A DNA stretch of 64,000 bases from Pseudovibrio brasiliensis. Lineage in GTDB: Bacteria; Pseudomonadota; Alphaproteobacteria; Rhizobiales; Stappiaceae. Within the stretch, counting starts at the first letter, position 1; the number at the start of each line of letters is the position of its first letter. The stretch lies in contig NZ_CP074126.1 in NCBI RefSeq assembly GCF_018282095.1, positions 1,436,501-1,500,500 on the forward strand, read 5' to 3'. The notes under the pieces were generated by a model, which had not been told where the DNA came from, did no database searches, and worked only from the letters and a program-made list of their open reading frames with translations. Below, one piece after another: positions 1 through 8,900 of this stretch. The translations under genes were made by a program, and so were the position numbers.

Positions 1-648
1 TTCGTTTCCGCAGCAAAGCGTCGAGTGTTTGGCACTGTCGGCATCGATATGATCGCTGGTCCTTCCGAGATCCTTGTGGTTGCAGACAAAGACAACAACC
101 CGGATTGGGTCGCTGTCGACCTTCTGTCTCAGGCAGAGCATGATCCGGTTGCGCAGTCCATTCTCATCACTGACAGTGAAGAACTGGCACAAGCCGTTGA
201 AGAAGCTGTTGAGCGTCAGCTGACCACGCTGCCACGGGCAGACGTAGCCCGCCAGAGCTGGAATGACTTTGGCGCTATCATCACCGTCGATAATTTGGAA
301 GATGCCATGGTGCTGTCCAACCGCTTCGCACCAGAGCACCTTGAGCTCTGTGTTGATGATCCGGATGCGCTGCTGCCGAAGATGCGAAACGCTGGCGCTG
401 TGTTTGTTGGCCGTTACACACCAGAAGCAATCGGCGATTATGTTGGTGGCTCCAACCACGTGTTGCCAACGGCACGCTCTGCTCGCTTCTCTTCTGGCCT
501 TTCCACGCTGGAGTTTGTGAAAAGAACATCGCTCTTGCGCTGTAATCCGGAAAACCTGGCGCAGATCGGTCCGGCTGCCGTCACCCTTGCAGAGGTCGAG
601 GGCTTGCAGGCACATGGACGTTCAGTCTCTATTCGCTTAAATCACTAG
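1..648 (+). CDS. hisD: Histidinol dehydrogenase, C-terminal half (runs in from the left edge)
   Basis: Catalyses the last two NAD-dependent steps of histidine biosynthesis, L-histidinol to L-histidine, in the cytoplasm. The reading frame is open from base 1 and 215 residues are in the window, about half of the usual ~430. Family landmarks are visible: GPSEILVVAD, SQAEHDP (zinc-ligand Gln and His), APEHLEL (the catalytic Glu-His pair) and GDYVGGSNHVLPT. It heads a co-directional cluster with UPF0262, a phosphatase, infA, maf and yacG, an order that is common in alphaproteobacteria. The true start lies outside the window. Confidence 0.96.
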   Translation, partial: FVSAAKRRVFGTVGIDMIAGPSEILVVADKDNNPDWVAVDLLSQAEHDPVAQSILITDSEELAQAVEEAVERQLTTLPRADVARQSWNDFGAIITVDNLEDAMVLSNRFAPEHLELCVDDPDALLPKMRNAGAVFVGRYTPEAIGDYVGGSNHVLPTARSARFSSGLSTLEFVKRTSLLRCNPENLAQIGPAAVTLAEVEGLQAHGRSVSIRLNH

Positions 649-679
649 TCACTTGATCCAGTAGGGAAAAGATCGCTCG

Positions 680-1189
680 ATGAACAAGGAAGTCCCTGTA
701 AACGAAGAACAGAGACAACAAGGAGGAGAACGCCTCTTTGAGGTGGTTCTTGACCGGGATTCGATTGTGCGCGCTGACAAGGACGTCGAGCGCGAGCGGA
801 AAATTGCGATCTTTGATCTGGTAGAAGAAAACATGTTTTCTCCGGTCGGGCCCGATCTGGGCCCGTACCGACTGGATCTGGCGATGATCAAGCGCAAGCT
901 TGTGCTTGGAATTCGAGATGAAATGGGCAGCGAAATCGCAACTCATATCCTCTCGCTCACGCCTTTCCGGAAGATTATCAAAGACTACTTCATGATCTGT
1001 GAGAGCTACTACGATGCTATTCGAAGTGCCTCACCTAAGCAGATCGAAGCCATCGATATGGGGCGCCGTGGGCTGCACGACGATGGTGCCTGCATATTGG
1101 AAGAGCGCCTGAAGGGGAAAATCACCATCGACCATCAAACTGCCCGACGTCTGTTTACGCTTATTTGCGCCTTGCAGCATCGGGGGTAA
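680..1189 (+). CDS. UPF0262 family protein
   Basis: 169-residue protein of the UPF0262 family, which is found almost only in alphaproteobacteria and has no established function. It starts with ATG 31 bp after hisD and ends 2 bp before the phosphatase start, so the three are probably co-transcribed. The conserved body runs from about residue 18 ([11 protein letters not shown]) to the end (LICALQHRG), with a central [12 protein letters not shown] motif. No signal peptide or membrane segment is visible. The assignment rests on sequence resemblance and on the hisD neighbourhood. Confidence 0.88.
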   Translation: MNKEVPVNEEQRQQGGERLFEVVLDRDSIVRADKDVERERKIAIFDLVEENMFSPVGPDLGPYRLDLAMIKRKLVLGIRDEMGSEIATHILSLTPFRKIIKDYFMICESYYDAIRSASPKQIEAIDMGRRGLHDDGACILEERLKGKITIDHQTARRLFTLICALQHRG

Positions 1190-1191
1190 GG

Positions 1192-1623
1192 ATGGCCGAG
1201 TTTATGTCACGGCCAAGTTCGATCCTGTTTATCTGCAGAATGAACGCCGTACGTTCCCCAATGGCGGAAGGGCTAATAAAGCTGCTGTATCCAAAACAGG
1301 TCTACACCCGCTCTTGCGGCGTCTTTGCAGGTGAGCGGGATCCCTTTGTGGACTCTGTAATGGACGAGCTGGGTATGGATCTGAGCGGTCACCATCCCAA
1401 AACCTTTGAGGATCTGGCGGAGGATGGGTTCGACCTGATTGTGACGCTGGCACCGGAAGCGCATCACATGGCACTGGAGTTGACACGCACCCAGCACGTT
1501 GATGTTGAGTACTGGCCAACCATTGACCCTACAGTGGCAACTGGTAGCCGCGCACAGATCATGGATGCCTATCGGGCGGTGCGTGACACACTGAAGCGAA
1601 AGATAGAACAGCGCATGCAATAA
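1192..1623 (+). CDS. Low-molecular-weight phosphotyrosine-phosphatase family protein
   Basis: 143-residue cytoplasmic protein with the LMW-PTP/arsenate-reductase fold. The P-loop near residues 15-22 reads CRMNAVRS: the nucleophile Cys15 and the CX5R arginine (Arg21) are present, but the second cysteine usual in classical LMW-PTPs (CxxxxCR) is Val here. A WPTIDP segment near residue 108 probably supplies the general-acid Asp. The ATG at 1192 follows GGGGTAAGG and begins 2 bp after the UPF0262 stop; a TTG at 1165 would make an overlapping, less likely start. The substrate is unknown. Homologues with this variant loop are common next to UPF0262 in Hyphomicrobiales. Confidence 0.85.
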   Translation: MAEFMSRPSSILFICRMNAVRSPMAEGLIKLLYPKQVYTRSCGVFAGERDPFVDSVMDELGMDLSGHHPKTFEDLAEDGFDLIVTLAPEAHHMALELTRTQHVDVEYWPTIDPTVATGSRAQIMDAYRAVRDTLKRKIEQRMQ

Positions 1624-1795
1624 CCTGCTGAAAATGCTCCACGCGTGGCCTTTGCATGTGTTTTCCACCCAAAAACAAGGAATATGCGGTAAAACTCGTG
1701 AAACTGCCCTCCAAGAAATGGAGGTAGCCTGTTCACTTTTGACGAGTTATCCGGTAGGTTCCGCGAAAATTCCATTTAACAAATCAGGAATCCTA

Positions 1796-2014
1796 ATGGC
1801 TAAAGAAGAAATGCTGGAGTTTCCAGGCGTCGTCGTCGAACTCCTTCCTAATGCGACTTTTCGTGTGAAACTTGAAAACGATCACGAAATTATCGCTCAC
1901 ACTGCTGGTCGTATGCGCAAAAACCGCATCCGCGTTCTGGCTGGCGATAAAGTGCTCGTGGAAATGACACCATATGACCTGACAAAGGGTCGTATCACCT
2001 ATCGCTACAAGTAA
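1796..2014 (+). CDS. infA: Translation initiation factor IF-1
   Basis: 72-residue S1/OB-fold protein that binds the ribosomal A site during initiation. The sequence [13 protein letters not shown] to RITYRYK matches the family over its full length, including [19 protein letters not shown]. The ATG at 1796 gives exactly the family length; reading upstream only adds non-homologous residues. The 172 bp before it separates it from the phosphatase and probably carries its own promoter. maf follows 78 bp downstream. Confidence 0.97.
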   Translation: MAKEEMLEFPGVVVELLPNATFRVKLENDHEIIAHTAGRMRKNRIRVLAGDKVLVEMTPYDLTKGRITYRYK

Positions 2015-2092
2015 GCGATCCACTGAGCGCGGGTTCATGATGAACCTGCCTTAGTTGAGCTCTGGTCTGTAATTCTATCGGGGAACTGGCAT

Positions 2093-2728
2093 ATGACCAA
2101 AGAACTGCCGCTAGTATTGGCCTCCGGGTCACCACGTCGTCTGGCGTTGCTTCAGCAGATTGGTATTGAACCGGATTTCCTCTTACCTGCAGACATTGAT
2201 GAGACGCCTGTGCGTGGGGAAAGCCCGCGCGCGCTGGCGCAAAGACTTGCACGCGGCAAAGCCGCTGCTGCTCGTGTCCTGATCGACCGGGATGAAGAAA
2301 AAGCACATTCCATCATCCTGGGGTCTGACACCGTCGTCGCCGTTGGGCGCCGCATCCTTCCAAAGGCCGAGAGCAAAGAGCAGGCCAGCGTCTGCCTTCA
2401 GCTGCTGTCTGGCCGTATGCACAAGGTCTACACCGGCGTTTGCGTGAACATGCCGGATGGTGTGGTACGCACCAAACTGGTCGAAACCCGTGTTCGCTTC
2501 CGTCGTCTGTCTGCAAATGACACAGACAAATATCTCGCTTCTGGCGAGTGGCGCGGAAAAGCAGGCGGATACGCCATTCAGGGCCTCGCAGGCGCGTTTA
2601 TTGCCCGTGTGATTGGCTCGTACCCAAGCGTGGTGGGATTGCCGCTGCTGGAGACAGCAAACCTTCTGCAGTCCGCTGGCTATCCAACACAGAAGACCTG
2701 GGACGAAGACGCCGTACCTGCTGCCTAA
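2093..2728 (+). CDS. maf: Maf family nucleotide pyrophosphatase (dTTP/UTP type)
   Basis: 211-residue Maf/HAM1-fold house-cleaning enzyme, expected to hydrolyse dTTP/UTP and related modified nucleotides to the monophosphates. Motifs: [13 protein letters not shown] near the N-terminus (substrate loop), GSDTVV in the middle, and [16 protein letters not shown] with [10 protein letters not shown] near the C-terminus, which fits the YhdE subtype rather than the YceF subtype. The infA-maf-yacG order is typical of alphaproteobacteria, but here a minus-strand gene sits between maf and yacG. Confidence 0.93.
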   Translation: MTKELPLVLASGSPRRLALLQQIGIEPDFLLPADIDETPVRGESPRALAQRLARGKAAAARVLIDRDEEKAHSIILGSDTVVAVGRRILPKAESKEQASVCLQLLSGRMHKVYTGVCVNMPDGVVRTKLVETRVRFRRLSANDTDKYLASGEWRGKAGGYAIQGLAGAFIARVIGSYPSVVGLPLLETANLLQSAGYPTQKTWDEDAVPAA

Positions 2729-2737
2729 ACAGCAAGG

Positions 2738-3097
2738 CTATCGCGCAAACCCTCCAACAGTCTGCACATATCGCGGTGAAAGGCTCGCAAGAGCGTTTCG
2801 CAGCTCCTGTGTTGGCTTGCCATAAACAGTCATGCCAGTTGGATGCAGCGTATCCATGAACTGCTTGGCATAGGTGTTTGAAAACCACGTCAGATGCAGA
2901 AGGGCAGAGTTGCTGTCCTTGAAGCTTGTAAAGATCTCGCAGGATTGCCCGTCCTCGCACAGGTACCAGACATAGGCTGTGGTATCACCTTGCATCTGCT
3001 GGACGGATTTCACCATCTCAACCATCAGTCCTTCAAAGACCTTTGGTTCTGCAGTGGCCAGGCGCGCTGTAAGGATCCAAGAAACTTCGTTATTCAT
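2738..3097 (-). CDS. ABM-fold (antibiotic biosynthesis monooxygenase-like) protein
   Basis: 119-residue protein with the dimeric alpha/beta-barrel look of the ABM superfamily: an N-terminal strand VSWILTARL, a central acidic helix, a DGQSCEIFTSFKD strand and a conserved tail VYGKPTQEL...GGFAR. It converges on maf with only 9 bp between the stops and so interrupts the usual maf-yacG pair. Members of this fold include quinol monooxygenases and heme-degrading enzymes, but no catalytic residue can be assigned from sequence, so the activity is unknown. Confidence 0.75.
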   Translation of the reverse strand: MNNEVSWILTARLATAEPKVFEGLMVEMVKSVQQMQGDTTAYVWYLCEDGQSCEIFTSFKDSNSALLHLTWFSNTYAKQFMDTLHPTGMTVYGKPTQELRNALASLSPRYVQTVGGFAR

Positions 3098-3478
3098 TAT
3101 ACGCTTCCCCGGTTTTCGCGAGATACCTTCAAATAGATAAAGAACTCATGGCGTACCCCGACAAAGTGCTTCCGGTTGTTGGGCAAGGATACGCGCATAC
3201 TTAAAAGTGCCTGCCTATGAGTAATCTTAGTCCGAACTTTAGCAGCTGCAAAGTTGTTTGCACCTAAACTGATTAACACCTTAAATTTAGGAGATAATTT
3301 GTAGTTGTGAAGAGGTCGGGGAGATGTCCTTATTCCGAAATCGACAAAACCTCGGAAATGACCTGACTTTATCTCTTGATGTCCCAGCAAATTCTGGCTA
3401 GAGGCTCTGGCAGATGCTCCGCTGAGCCGGAGAGGCAAACAGCCATATCTGCGAAGACAAAAACAGCAGTTGAGAGAG
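3098..3478. other. Intergenic stretch upstream of yacG
   Basis: About 380 bp between the divergently arranged ABM-fold gene and yacG. It is AT-rich around 3225-3310 and should hold the promoters of both genes. I see no convincing hairpin, repeat or further coding sequence. Confidence 0.5.
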
Positions 3479-3676
3479 ATGATGAAGAAGCCATCCGCAA
3501 AATGTCCGATCTGCGAAAAGCCGACGCAGGAAGCAACGAAGCCGTTTTGCTCAGACAGGTGTAAGCAAGTAGACCTCAACAAGTGGTTGAGTGGTCATTA
3601 TTCCGTACCTGCAGTTGAGGAAGAGTTCAGTGAATCTGATATCTCTGACCTAGAAGATCCACGTATTCTGCACTGA
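3479..3676 (+). CDS. yacG: DNA gyrase inhibitor YacG, zinc-binding
   Basis: 65-residue protein with a C-x2-C-x11-C-x3-C zinc finger (CPIC ... CSDRC) followed by the diagnostic VDLNKWLSG segment; the family binds GyrB and inhibits gyrase. ATGs at 3479 and 3482 are preceded by GAGAGA; a TTG at 3470 is a less likely alternative. The acidic tail after residue 45 is typical. It belongs by family context to infA-maf but is separated from them by the minus-strand ABM gene. Confidence 0.9.
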   Translation: MMKKPSAKCPICEKPTQEATKPFCSDRCKQVDLNKWLSGHYSVPAVEEEFSESDISDLEDPRILH

Positions 3677-4020
3677 GCATTTGGGGATAAATATTTCGCG
3701 GAATTGACGATTTTTTCGATAATTTTTACCTATTTTCGGCGTTTTCTACCTCTGATTTATTGAGCCAAGGATTTGATATATTATAAGGATTCTCAACAAT
3801 CCTACCCCTTGCAACGGGTGCCGGACAGGTAAGCGATAAAAAAGTCAGGCTCTGAATTTTTTTTCAATTAGATGGCGAAATATATCTGCTTAAGTCTTGT
3901 GCCTGTCACAGTTATGGGCAATTGTACCGAGCGTGTTCTTGGGAGGTTTGCGCGGATATAGAGATTCTCGCGTAGCCGTCTCGTTAAATTGCTTGGGGCA
4001 ATTGAAAAAAGGCAAGACCT
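3677..4020. other. Intergenic stretch upstream of the 5'-nucleotidase
   Basis: 344 bp, very AT-rich at 3690-3790 and again at 3850-3890, so it probably holds the promoter of the secreted nucleotidase. No tRNA is present here although tRNA-Phe follows yacG in some relatives; the tRNA-Phe gene of this window is at 38.6 kb. Confidence 0.45.
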
Positions 4021-5619
4021 ATGAAAAAGCATCTCTTGGGCGCAACTGCGCTTTTGTTGTCTTTTGGCGTTTCTGCGCCGGCTATGGCAGAATTTGATCT
4101 CACAATTTTGCATACCAATGATTTCCACTCCCGCATTGAGCCAATCAACAAGTATGACTCTACTTGTTCTGCAAAGGATGATGCAAAGGGCAAGTGTTTG
4201 GGTGGCACTGCTCGTTTGGAAACAGCAATTAAAGAACGCCGCGCTGCTGCGAAAAACTCCGTTCTGGTTGACGGTGGTGACCAGTTCCAGGGTTCTCTGT
4301 TCTACACTTACTACAAAGGTAAGGCTGCAGCTGAGTTCATGAACACTCTTGGTTATGACGCAATGACCGTCGGTAACCACGAATTTGACGATGGCCCAGA
4401 AGTTCTCCGTGGCTTCATGGACATCGTAAACTTCCCTGTACTGCTTGCAAACGCTGACTTTTCTAAAGAAGGCAAGCTGATCGGCGTTCTGAAGCCAACT
4501 TCTATCGTTGAGCGCGACGGTGAAAAGATCGGTTTCATCGGCCTCACACCAGATGACACTCACGAGCTGTCCAGCCCAGGTGAGCACGTATCCTTCTACG
4601 ATCCAATCGAAGCTGCAACCAAGCATGTTGCTGAGCTTCAGGCACAGGGCGTGAACAAGATCATCGTTCTGTCTCACTCCGGTTATGACGTAGACAAGAA
4701 AATCGCTGCTGCTGTTGACGGTATCGACGTGATCGTTGGTGGTCACACCAACACTTACCTGTCCAACACTTCTGATCGTGCTGAAGGCCCATACCCAACT
4801 TGGGTTGAAGCTCCAAACGGTAAGAAAGCTGCGATCGTATCTGCATACGCATACGGTAAGTTCCTCGGCGAGCTGAACGTTAAGTTCGACGACAACGGCG
4901 ACGTGATCGAAGCTGTTGGCGAGCCAATCATCATGGACAAAGAAGTTGCTGAGAACGAAGCTATCAAAGCACGTATCGCAGAACTCGCTGGTCCGCTTGA
5001 CGAAATTCGCACCGAAGTTATCGGCGCAACTTCAGCACCAGTAGATGGTGACCGCAAGTCTTGCCGCGCACGTGAGTGTGAGATGGGTGTTCTCGTAGCT
5101 GACGCTATGCTTGCAGCAACCAAAGACAAAGGCGTTGAAATTGCAATCACCAACGGTGGTGGTCTGCGTGCTTCTATCGACGCTGGCGAAGTAACCATGG
5201 GCGAAGCTCTGGCAGTTCTTCCTTTCCAGAACACTCTGGCGACCTTCGAGCTTCAGGGCAAGTTCATCAAAACCGCTCTCGAAAACGGTCTGTCCAAGAT
5301 CGAAGAAGGCGGCGGACGCTTCCCACAAGTTGCTGGTCTGAAGTTCACTTTCGACGCTTCCAAGCCTGCTGGTGAGCGTATTGTTGAAGTGACCCTGGAA
5401 GACGGTTCTGCAATCGATGCAGAAAAAGTCTACAAGATCGCAACCAACAACTACGTTCGTAACGGTGGCGACGGCTACAAGATCTTCTCTGCAGAAGGCA
5501 AAAACGCATACGACTACGGCCCAGGCCTCGAGTTCGTACTTGCTGACTTCCTGAAAGCACAGGGCGGTGCATACGAGCCAAAACTGGCTGGTCGCATCAC
5601 CGATGCTACTGCAAAATAA
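4021..5619 (+). CDS. Secreted bifunctional metallophosphatase / 5'-nucleotidase (UshA/NadN type)
   Basis: 532-residue periplasmic enzyme that dephosphorylates extracellular nucleotides and possibly NAD. Residues 1-23 form a signal peptide ending in AMA. The N-terminal calcineurin-like domain carries the two-metal motifs LHTNDFH (Asp34, His36), GGDQFQGS (Asp87), GNHEFD (118-123), SHSGYD and GGHTN; the C-terminal domain carries the nucleotide-binding segments NGGGLRASI, FQNTLATFEL and NGGDGYK. Length and two-domain order match the family. The gene stands alone, with a long AT-rich leader and a strong terminator, and its codons look highly biased, which suggests good expression. Exact substrate is not decidable from sequence. 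Confidence 0.93.
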   Translation: MKKHLLGATALLLSFGVSAPAMAEFDLTILHTNDFHSRIEPINKYDSTCSAKDDAKGKCLGGTARLETAIKERRAAAKNSVLVDGGDQFQGSLFYTYYKGKAAAEFMNTLGYDAMTVGNHEFDDGPEVLRGFMDIVNFPVLLANADFSKEGKLIGVLKPTSIVERDGEKIGFIGLTPDDTHELSSPGEHVSFYDPIEAATKHVAELQAQGVNKIIVLSHSGYDVDKKIAAAVDGIDVIVGGHTNTYLSNTSDRAEGPYPTWVEAPNGKKAAIVSAYAYGKFLGELNVKFDDNGDVIEAVGEPIIMDKEVAENEAIKARIAELAGPLDEIRTEVIGATSAPVDGDRKSCRARECEMGVLVADAMLAATKDKGVEIAITNGGGLRASIDAGEVTMGEALAVLPFQNTLATFELQGKFIKTALENGLSKIEEGGGRFPQVAGLKFTFDASKPAGERIVEVTLEDGSAIDAEKVYKIATNNYVRNGGDGYKIFSAEGKNAYDYGPGLEFVLADFLKAQGGAYEPKLAGRITDATAK

Positions 5620-5645
5620 GCTGATCTTGTTGAGCAGATGATTTG

Positions 5646-5674
5646 AAGCCGGAGGTTCTGCCTCCGGCTTTTTT
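5646..5674 (+). terminator. Rho-independent terminator of the 5'-nucleotidase gene
   Basis: Perfect 10-bp stem AAGCCGGAGG / CCTCCGGCTT with a 5-base loop (5656-5660), followed by a T run. It begins 27 bp after the stop codon. Confidence 0.92.
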
Positions 5675-5749
5675 CTTACCATCCTTTCCGGCATTAAAAC
5701 CATCTTTCTCTGCTGCGCTTCCTATTGTTCTTTGCAAACAGGGACTTGC

Positions 5750-6706
5750 ATGAAGCAGCAGGAAACCCTTACAACTATGTGGGTTCCAAATCTCAAGAGG
5801 CGCGTGGACGTGGGCAATCTAGAGCAAGAGCAGCAAAAGCTCATCGACAGGTTCCATGTGCAAAAGCCAATCCGCTCATGGTCCATGATCATCTCCATCT
5901 TTGGTGACTGCGTTGCTCAACGCGGCGGAGAGCTCTGGATGGGCAACATCACCGAGATCATGCAGATGATCGGCATCAACTCCGGTGTCGTCCGCACAGC
6001 CATGTCACGCCTTGCCTCCGATGGCTGGCTAGAACGCACCCGCATAGGCCGCAACTCGTTCTACCGCCTCACCAAAATGGGCCGCGAAGCCTTCGGTCAA
6101 GCTACTCCGCGCATTTACGCCCGAGGCCCCGCCAAGGGGACTGGCAGCTGGATTACAGCGATCCTGAGCGAAGGTGATGATCGGGCAGAACGCCGAGAGC
6201 AGCTGATGGAGCAAGGCTACGGCGTCATTGCACCCAATGTGCTGATCAAGCCAGACAACGGGCAGGGCACTCCCAGATCCTCTGGCAAGATCGTCTACAT
6301 GCAGTCTAAGGCACCTGCAGACAAAGCTCTACAACTGGCCCGACAAGCCTGGAACCTGGACAGCCTGCAACAAGGCTATAGCGAGTTTATCGAGAACTAC
6401 CACGGTCTCCACGCATGTCTCTTAGAAGCTTCAGGAAGCGAGCCAGTCATCTCGCCAGAAGATGCGCTGGTTATCCGCATCATGCTCATCCACGACCTGC
6501 GAAGGCTCGTTTTGAGAGACCCAGAGCTGCCTCTTCAGGCGTTGCCGGACAACTGGGCAGGAAGCATCGCCCGGGAGCTGGCAGCAGACATCTACAGTGC
6601 GCTGAGAGACCGCGGTGAGATCTGGCTTGATTCTTACGCCAAGAATGCAGAGGGCACTTTGCCGCCTCCTGAGCCTGCTTTTTTTGAACGGTTCCAACCT
6701 TTGTAA
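5750..6706 (+). CDS. paaX: Phenylacetate operon repressor PaaX
   Basis: 318-residue PaaX-family repressor, expected to bind phenylacetyl-CoA as inducer and repress the paa genes. The N-terminal winged helix lies around residues 55-115 (GVVRTAMSRLASDGWLERT), followed by the PaaX central domain and the C-terminal domain with LIHDLRRLVLRDPELP. ATG 5750 follows GGGACT; a TTG at 5732 is possible but poorer. It is co-directional with paaABCDE, whose first start is 129 bp downstream beyond an inverted repeat that may be its operator. Confidence 0.92.
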   Translation: MKQQETLTTMWVPNLKRRVDVGNLEQEQQKLIDRFHVQKPIRSWSMIISIFGDCVAQRGGELWMGNITEIMQMIGINSGVVRTAMSRLASDGWLERTRIGRNSFYRLTKMGREAFGQATPRIYARGPAKGTGSWITAILSEGDDRAERREQLMEQGYGVIAPNVLIKPDNGQGTPRSSGKIVYMQSKAPADKALQLARQAWNLDSLQQGYSEFIENYHGLHACLLEASGSEPVISPEDALVIRIMLIHDLRRLVLRDPELPLQALPDNWAGSIARELAADIYSALRDRGEIWLDSYAKNAEGTLPPPEPAFFERFQPL

Positions 6707-6746
6707 TCATTAGCGAATTTAGAATTGTCCTAAAATGCGCCCTTAA

Positions 6747-6787
6747 ATGTTACAGAAAAAACTTGTGAGAATGATATTCTGTGACAT
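6747..6787. promoter_or_regulatory. Inverted repeat upstream of paaA (candidate PaaX operator)
   Basis: ATGTTACAGAA (6747-6757) and TTCTGTGACAT (6777-6787) are inverted repeats with 10 of 11 matches and a 19-base spacer. A second, smaller palindrome, AGAAT-gat-ATTCT (6768-6780), overlaps the right arm. The site sits 49 bp before the paaA start, in promoter range. That PaaX is the ligand is inferred from position only. Confidence 0.55.
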
Positions 6788-6835
6788 ATTGAAGCGGAGA
6801 CGAACATTGGTGTGCTCTTGGGAGGGACGTGACCT

Positions 6836-7819
6836 ATGTACACGCAAGCATTGAACAACCCGGCTGTTGAAGCCGAGGTTGAGGACGAAGAGAAGCTTGC
6901 TGCTTTTCAAGCCCGTATTGACCGCGAAGAGAAAATTGAACCCAACGACTGGATGCCGGCAGCTTACCGCAAGACGCTGGTCCGCCAGATCTCTCAGCAC
7001 GCGCATTCCGAAGTGGTTGGCATGTTGCCGGAAGGAAACTGGGTCACCCGCGCTCCATCCCTGAAGCGCAAAGCCATCCTTCTTGCCAAGATTCAGGACG
7101 AGGGCGGCCACGGCCTTTACCTCTACTCCGCCGCAGAAACTCTGGGTGTTTCACGCGAAGAGCTGGTGGATCAACTGCTCAGTGGCAAGGCCAAGTACTC
7201 ATCCATCTTCAACTATCCAACCCTCAATTGGGCGGATGTCGGTGCTGTTGGCTGGCTGGTGGATGGTGCGGCCATCATGAACCAGATCCCGCTCTGTCGT
7301 TGCTCCTTCGGCCCTTATTCCCGTGCGATGATCCGCATCTGTAAGGAAGAAAGCTTCCACCAGCGTCAGGGCTACGACCTTCTCGTCGCCATGATGAAAG
7401 GCACTGCAGAACAGCAGGAGATGGTACAGGACGCCGTTAATCGCCTGTGGTGGCCAGCACTGATGATGTTTGGCCCATCTGATAAGGACAGCAAGCACTC
7501 TGCAGCCAGCATGAAGTGGAAAATCAAGCGCTTCACCAACGACGAGTTGCGCCAGAAGTTCGTGGACGCGACCGTGCCACAGGCAAAGGTTCTTGGCATC
7601 ACGCTGCCGGATCCGGACCTCAAGTTCAATGAGGAAACAGGCCATTGGGAACACGGTCAACCGGACTGGAACGAGTTTTACAACACCATTCAAGGCAATG
7701 GCATCTGCAACAAGCAGCGGATGAAAGACCGCATTAAGGCGCATGAGGACGGTGCCTGGGTGCGTGAGGCTGCGCAGGCGTACGCTGCAAAGCAAGCCGC
7801 AAAGAAATCAGCTGCTTAA
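6836..7819 (+). CDS. paaA: Phenylacetyl-CoA 1,2-epoxidase, catalytic subunit PaaA
   Basis: 327-residue ferritin-like di-iron subunit that epoxidises the aromatic ring of phenylacetyl-CoA with O2. Visible iron-site helices include [15 protein letters not shown] and [10 protein letters not shown], each with the expected E-x2-H type spacing. Full length for the family. First gene of the paaABCDE run; GGGAGG lies upstream of the ATG. A lysine/alanine-rich tail closes the protein. Confidence 0.97.
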   Translation: MYTQALNNPAVEAEVEDEEKLAAFQARIDREEKIEPNDWMPAAYRKTLVRQISQHAHSEVVGMLPEGNWVTRAPSLKRKAILLAKIQDEGGHGLYLYSAAETLGVSREELVDQLLSGKAKYSSIFNYPTLNWADVGAVGWLVDGAAIMNQIPLCRCSFGPYSRAMIRICKEESFHQRQGYDLLVAMMKGTAEQQEMVQDAVNRLWWPALMMFGPSDKDSKHSAASMKWKIKRFTNDELRQKFVDATVPQAKVLGITLPDPDLKFNEETGHWEHGQPDWNEFYNTIQGNGICNKQRMKDRIKAHEDGAWVREAAQAYAAKQAAKKSAA

Positions 7820-7832
7820 GGGAGGGCGGAAC

Positions 7833-8120
7833 ATGAGCGAACAAGCAACACCACTTTGGGAAGTTTTTATCAGAGCACGCAATGGCATGTCTCACCGTCA
7901 TGCGGGCTCAGTCCATGCAGCTGATGCAGAGATGGCACTTCAGGCTGCGCGGGATGTATACACCCGCCGCGGCGAAGGCCTCTCCATCTGGGTTGTGCCG
8001 TCCGTGGCGATTGTAGCAAATGATCCGGATGAGAAGGGCGAGATGTTTGAGCCAACAGCTTCAAAGATCTATCGCCACCCGACATTCTATGAGTTGCCTG
8101 ACGAAGTCGCGAATATGTAA
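7833..8120 (+). CDS. paaB: Phenylacetyl-CoA 1,2-epoxidase subunit PaaB
   Basis: 95-residue small subunit that bridges the PaaAC heterodimers. The hallmark sequence WEVFIRARNGMSHRHAGS near the N-terminus and DVYTRRGEGLSIWVVPS in the middle identify it. The ATG at 7833 follows GGGAGGGCGG and lies 13 bp after the paaA stop. Its own stop is followed at once by the paaC ribosome-binding site, so translation is probably coupled. Confidence 0.96.
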   Translation: MSEQATPLWEVFIRARNGMSHRHAGSVHAADAEMALQAARDVYTRRGEGLSIWVVPSVAIVANDPDEKGEMFEPTASKIYRHPTFYELPDEVANM

Positions 8121-8130
8121 GGAGGCCATG

Positions 8131-8886
8131 ATGAAAGATCCGGCACTATTTACATACTGCATGCGACTGGCAGACGATTCCGCAATCCTGAGCCAGCGTT
8201 TGAGCGAGTGGTGTGGCCATGCTTCTCACCTGGAAGAAGACATCGCACTCACCAACGTTGCACTCGACTTGATTGGTCATGCCCGCGAGTTATACACCTA
8301 CGCAGGTCAGATCGAAGGCAAGGGCCGCGACGAAGATGCCCTGTGTTTCCATAGGGTTGAGCGTGAGTTTACCAATCTTCTGCTTGTTGAGCAGCCCAAT
8401 GATGACTTCGCGTATGCCATCATGCGCCAGTTCCTCTTCTCCGCGTTCATGCACCCCTTCTGGGAAGCCATGATGAAATCGGAAGACGAGCTGCTGGCCG
8501 GTCTGGCAGCCAAGGCAGAAAAAGAAGCAGCCTACCATCTGCGCCATTCTGCAGAGTGGGTGATCCGTCTGGGCGATGGCACCGAGGAAAGCCACAACCG
8601 CATCAGTGATGCGCTGGAGTTCCTCTGGATGTACACCGGCGAGATGTTCGAGTGTGACGAGGTTGTATCATCTCTTGTTGCAAAAGGCATTGCCGTAGAT
8701 CCCATGTCTATCAAGCACCTATGGGATGAGACAGTGAACACGGTACTGGTTCGCGCCAATCTGGAACGTCCAACGGAAAGCTGGATGCAAACCGGTGGCC
8801 GCAAAGGCGAACACAGCGAGCATCTGGGGCATATCCTGTCGCCTATGCAGTACCTGCAGCGCTCGTTCCCGCAAGCCCAGTGGTGA
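8131..8886 (+). CDS. paaC: Phenylacetyl-CoA 1,2-epoxidase structural subunit PaaC
   Basis: 251-residue ferritin-like structural partner of PaaA. Motifs: LADDSAILSQRLSEWCGHA, LEEDIALTNVALDLIGHAR and AAYHLRHSAEWVIRLGDGT. Two adjacent ATGs exist (8128, 8131); GGAGG at 8121-8125 gives 2 or 5 bases of spacing, so 8131 is preferred. It follows paaB by 10 bp. Confidence 0.96.
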   Translation: MKDPALFTYCMRLADDSAILSQRLSEWCGHASHLEEDIALTNVALDLIGHARELYTYAGQIEGKGRDEDALCFHRVEREFTNLLLVEQPNDDFAYAIMRQFLFSAFMHPFWEAMMKSEDELLAGLAAKAEKEAAYHLRHSAEWVIRLGDGTEESHNRISDALEFLWMYTGEMFECDEVVSSLVAKGIAVDPMSIKHLWDETVNTVLVRANLERPTESWMQTGGRKGEHSEHLGHILSPMQYLQRSFPQAQW

Positions 8887-8900
8887 TTGGGAGCTAACCC

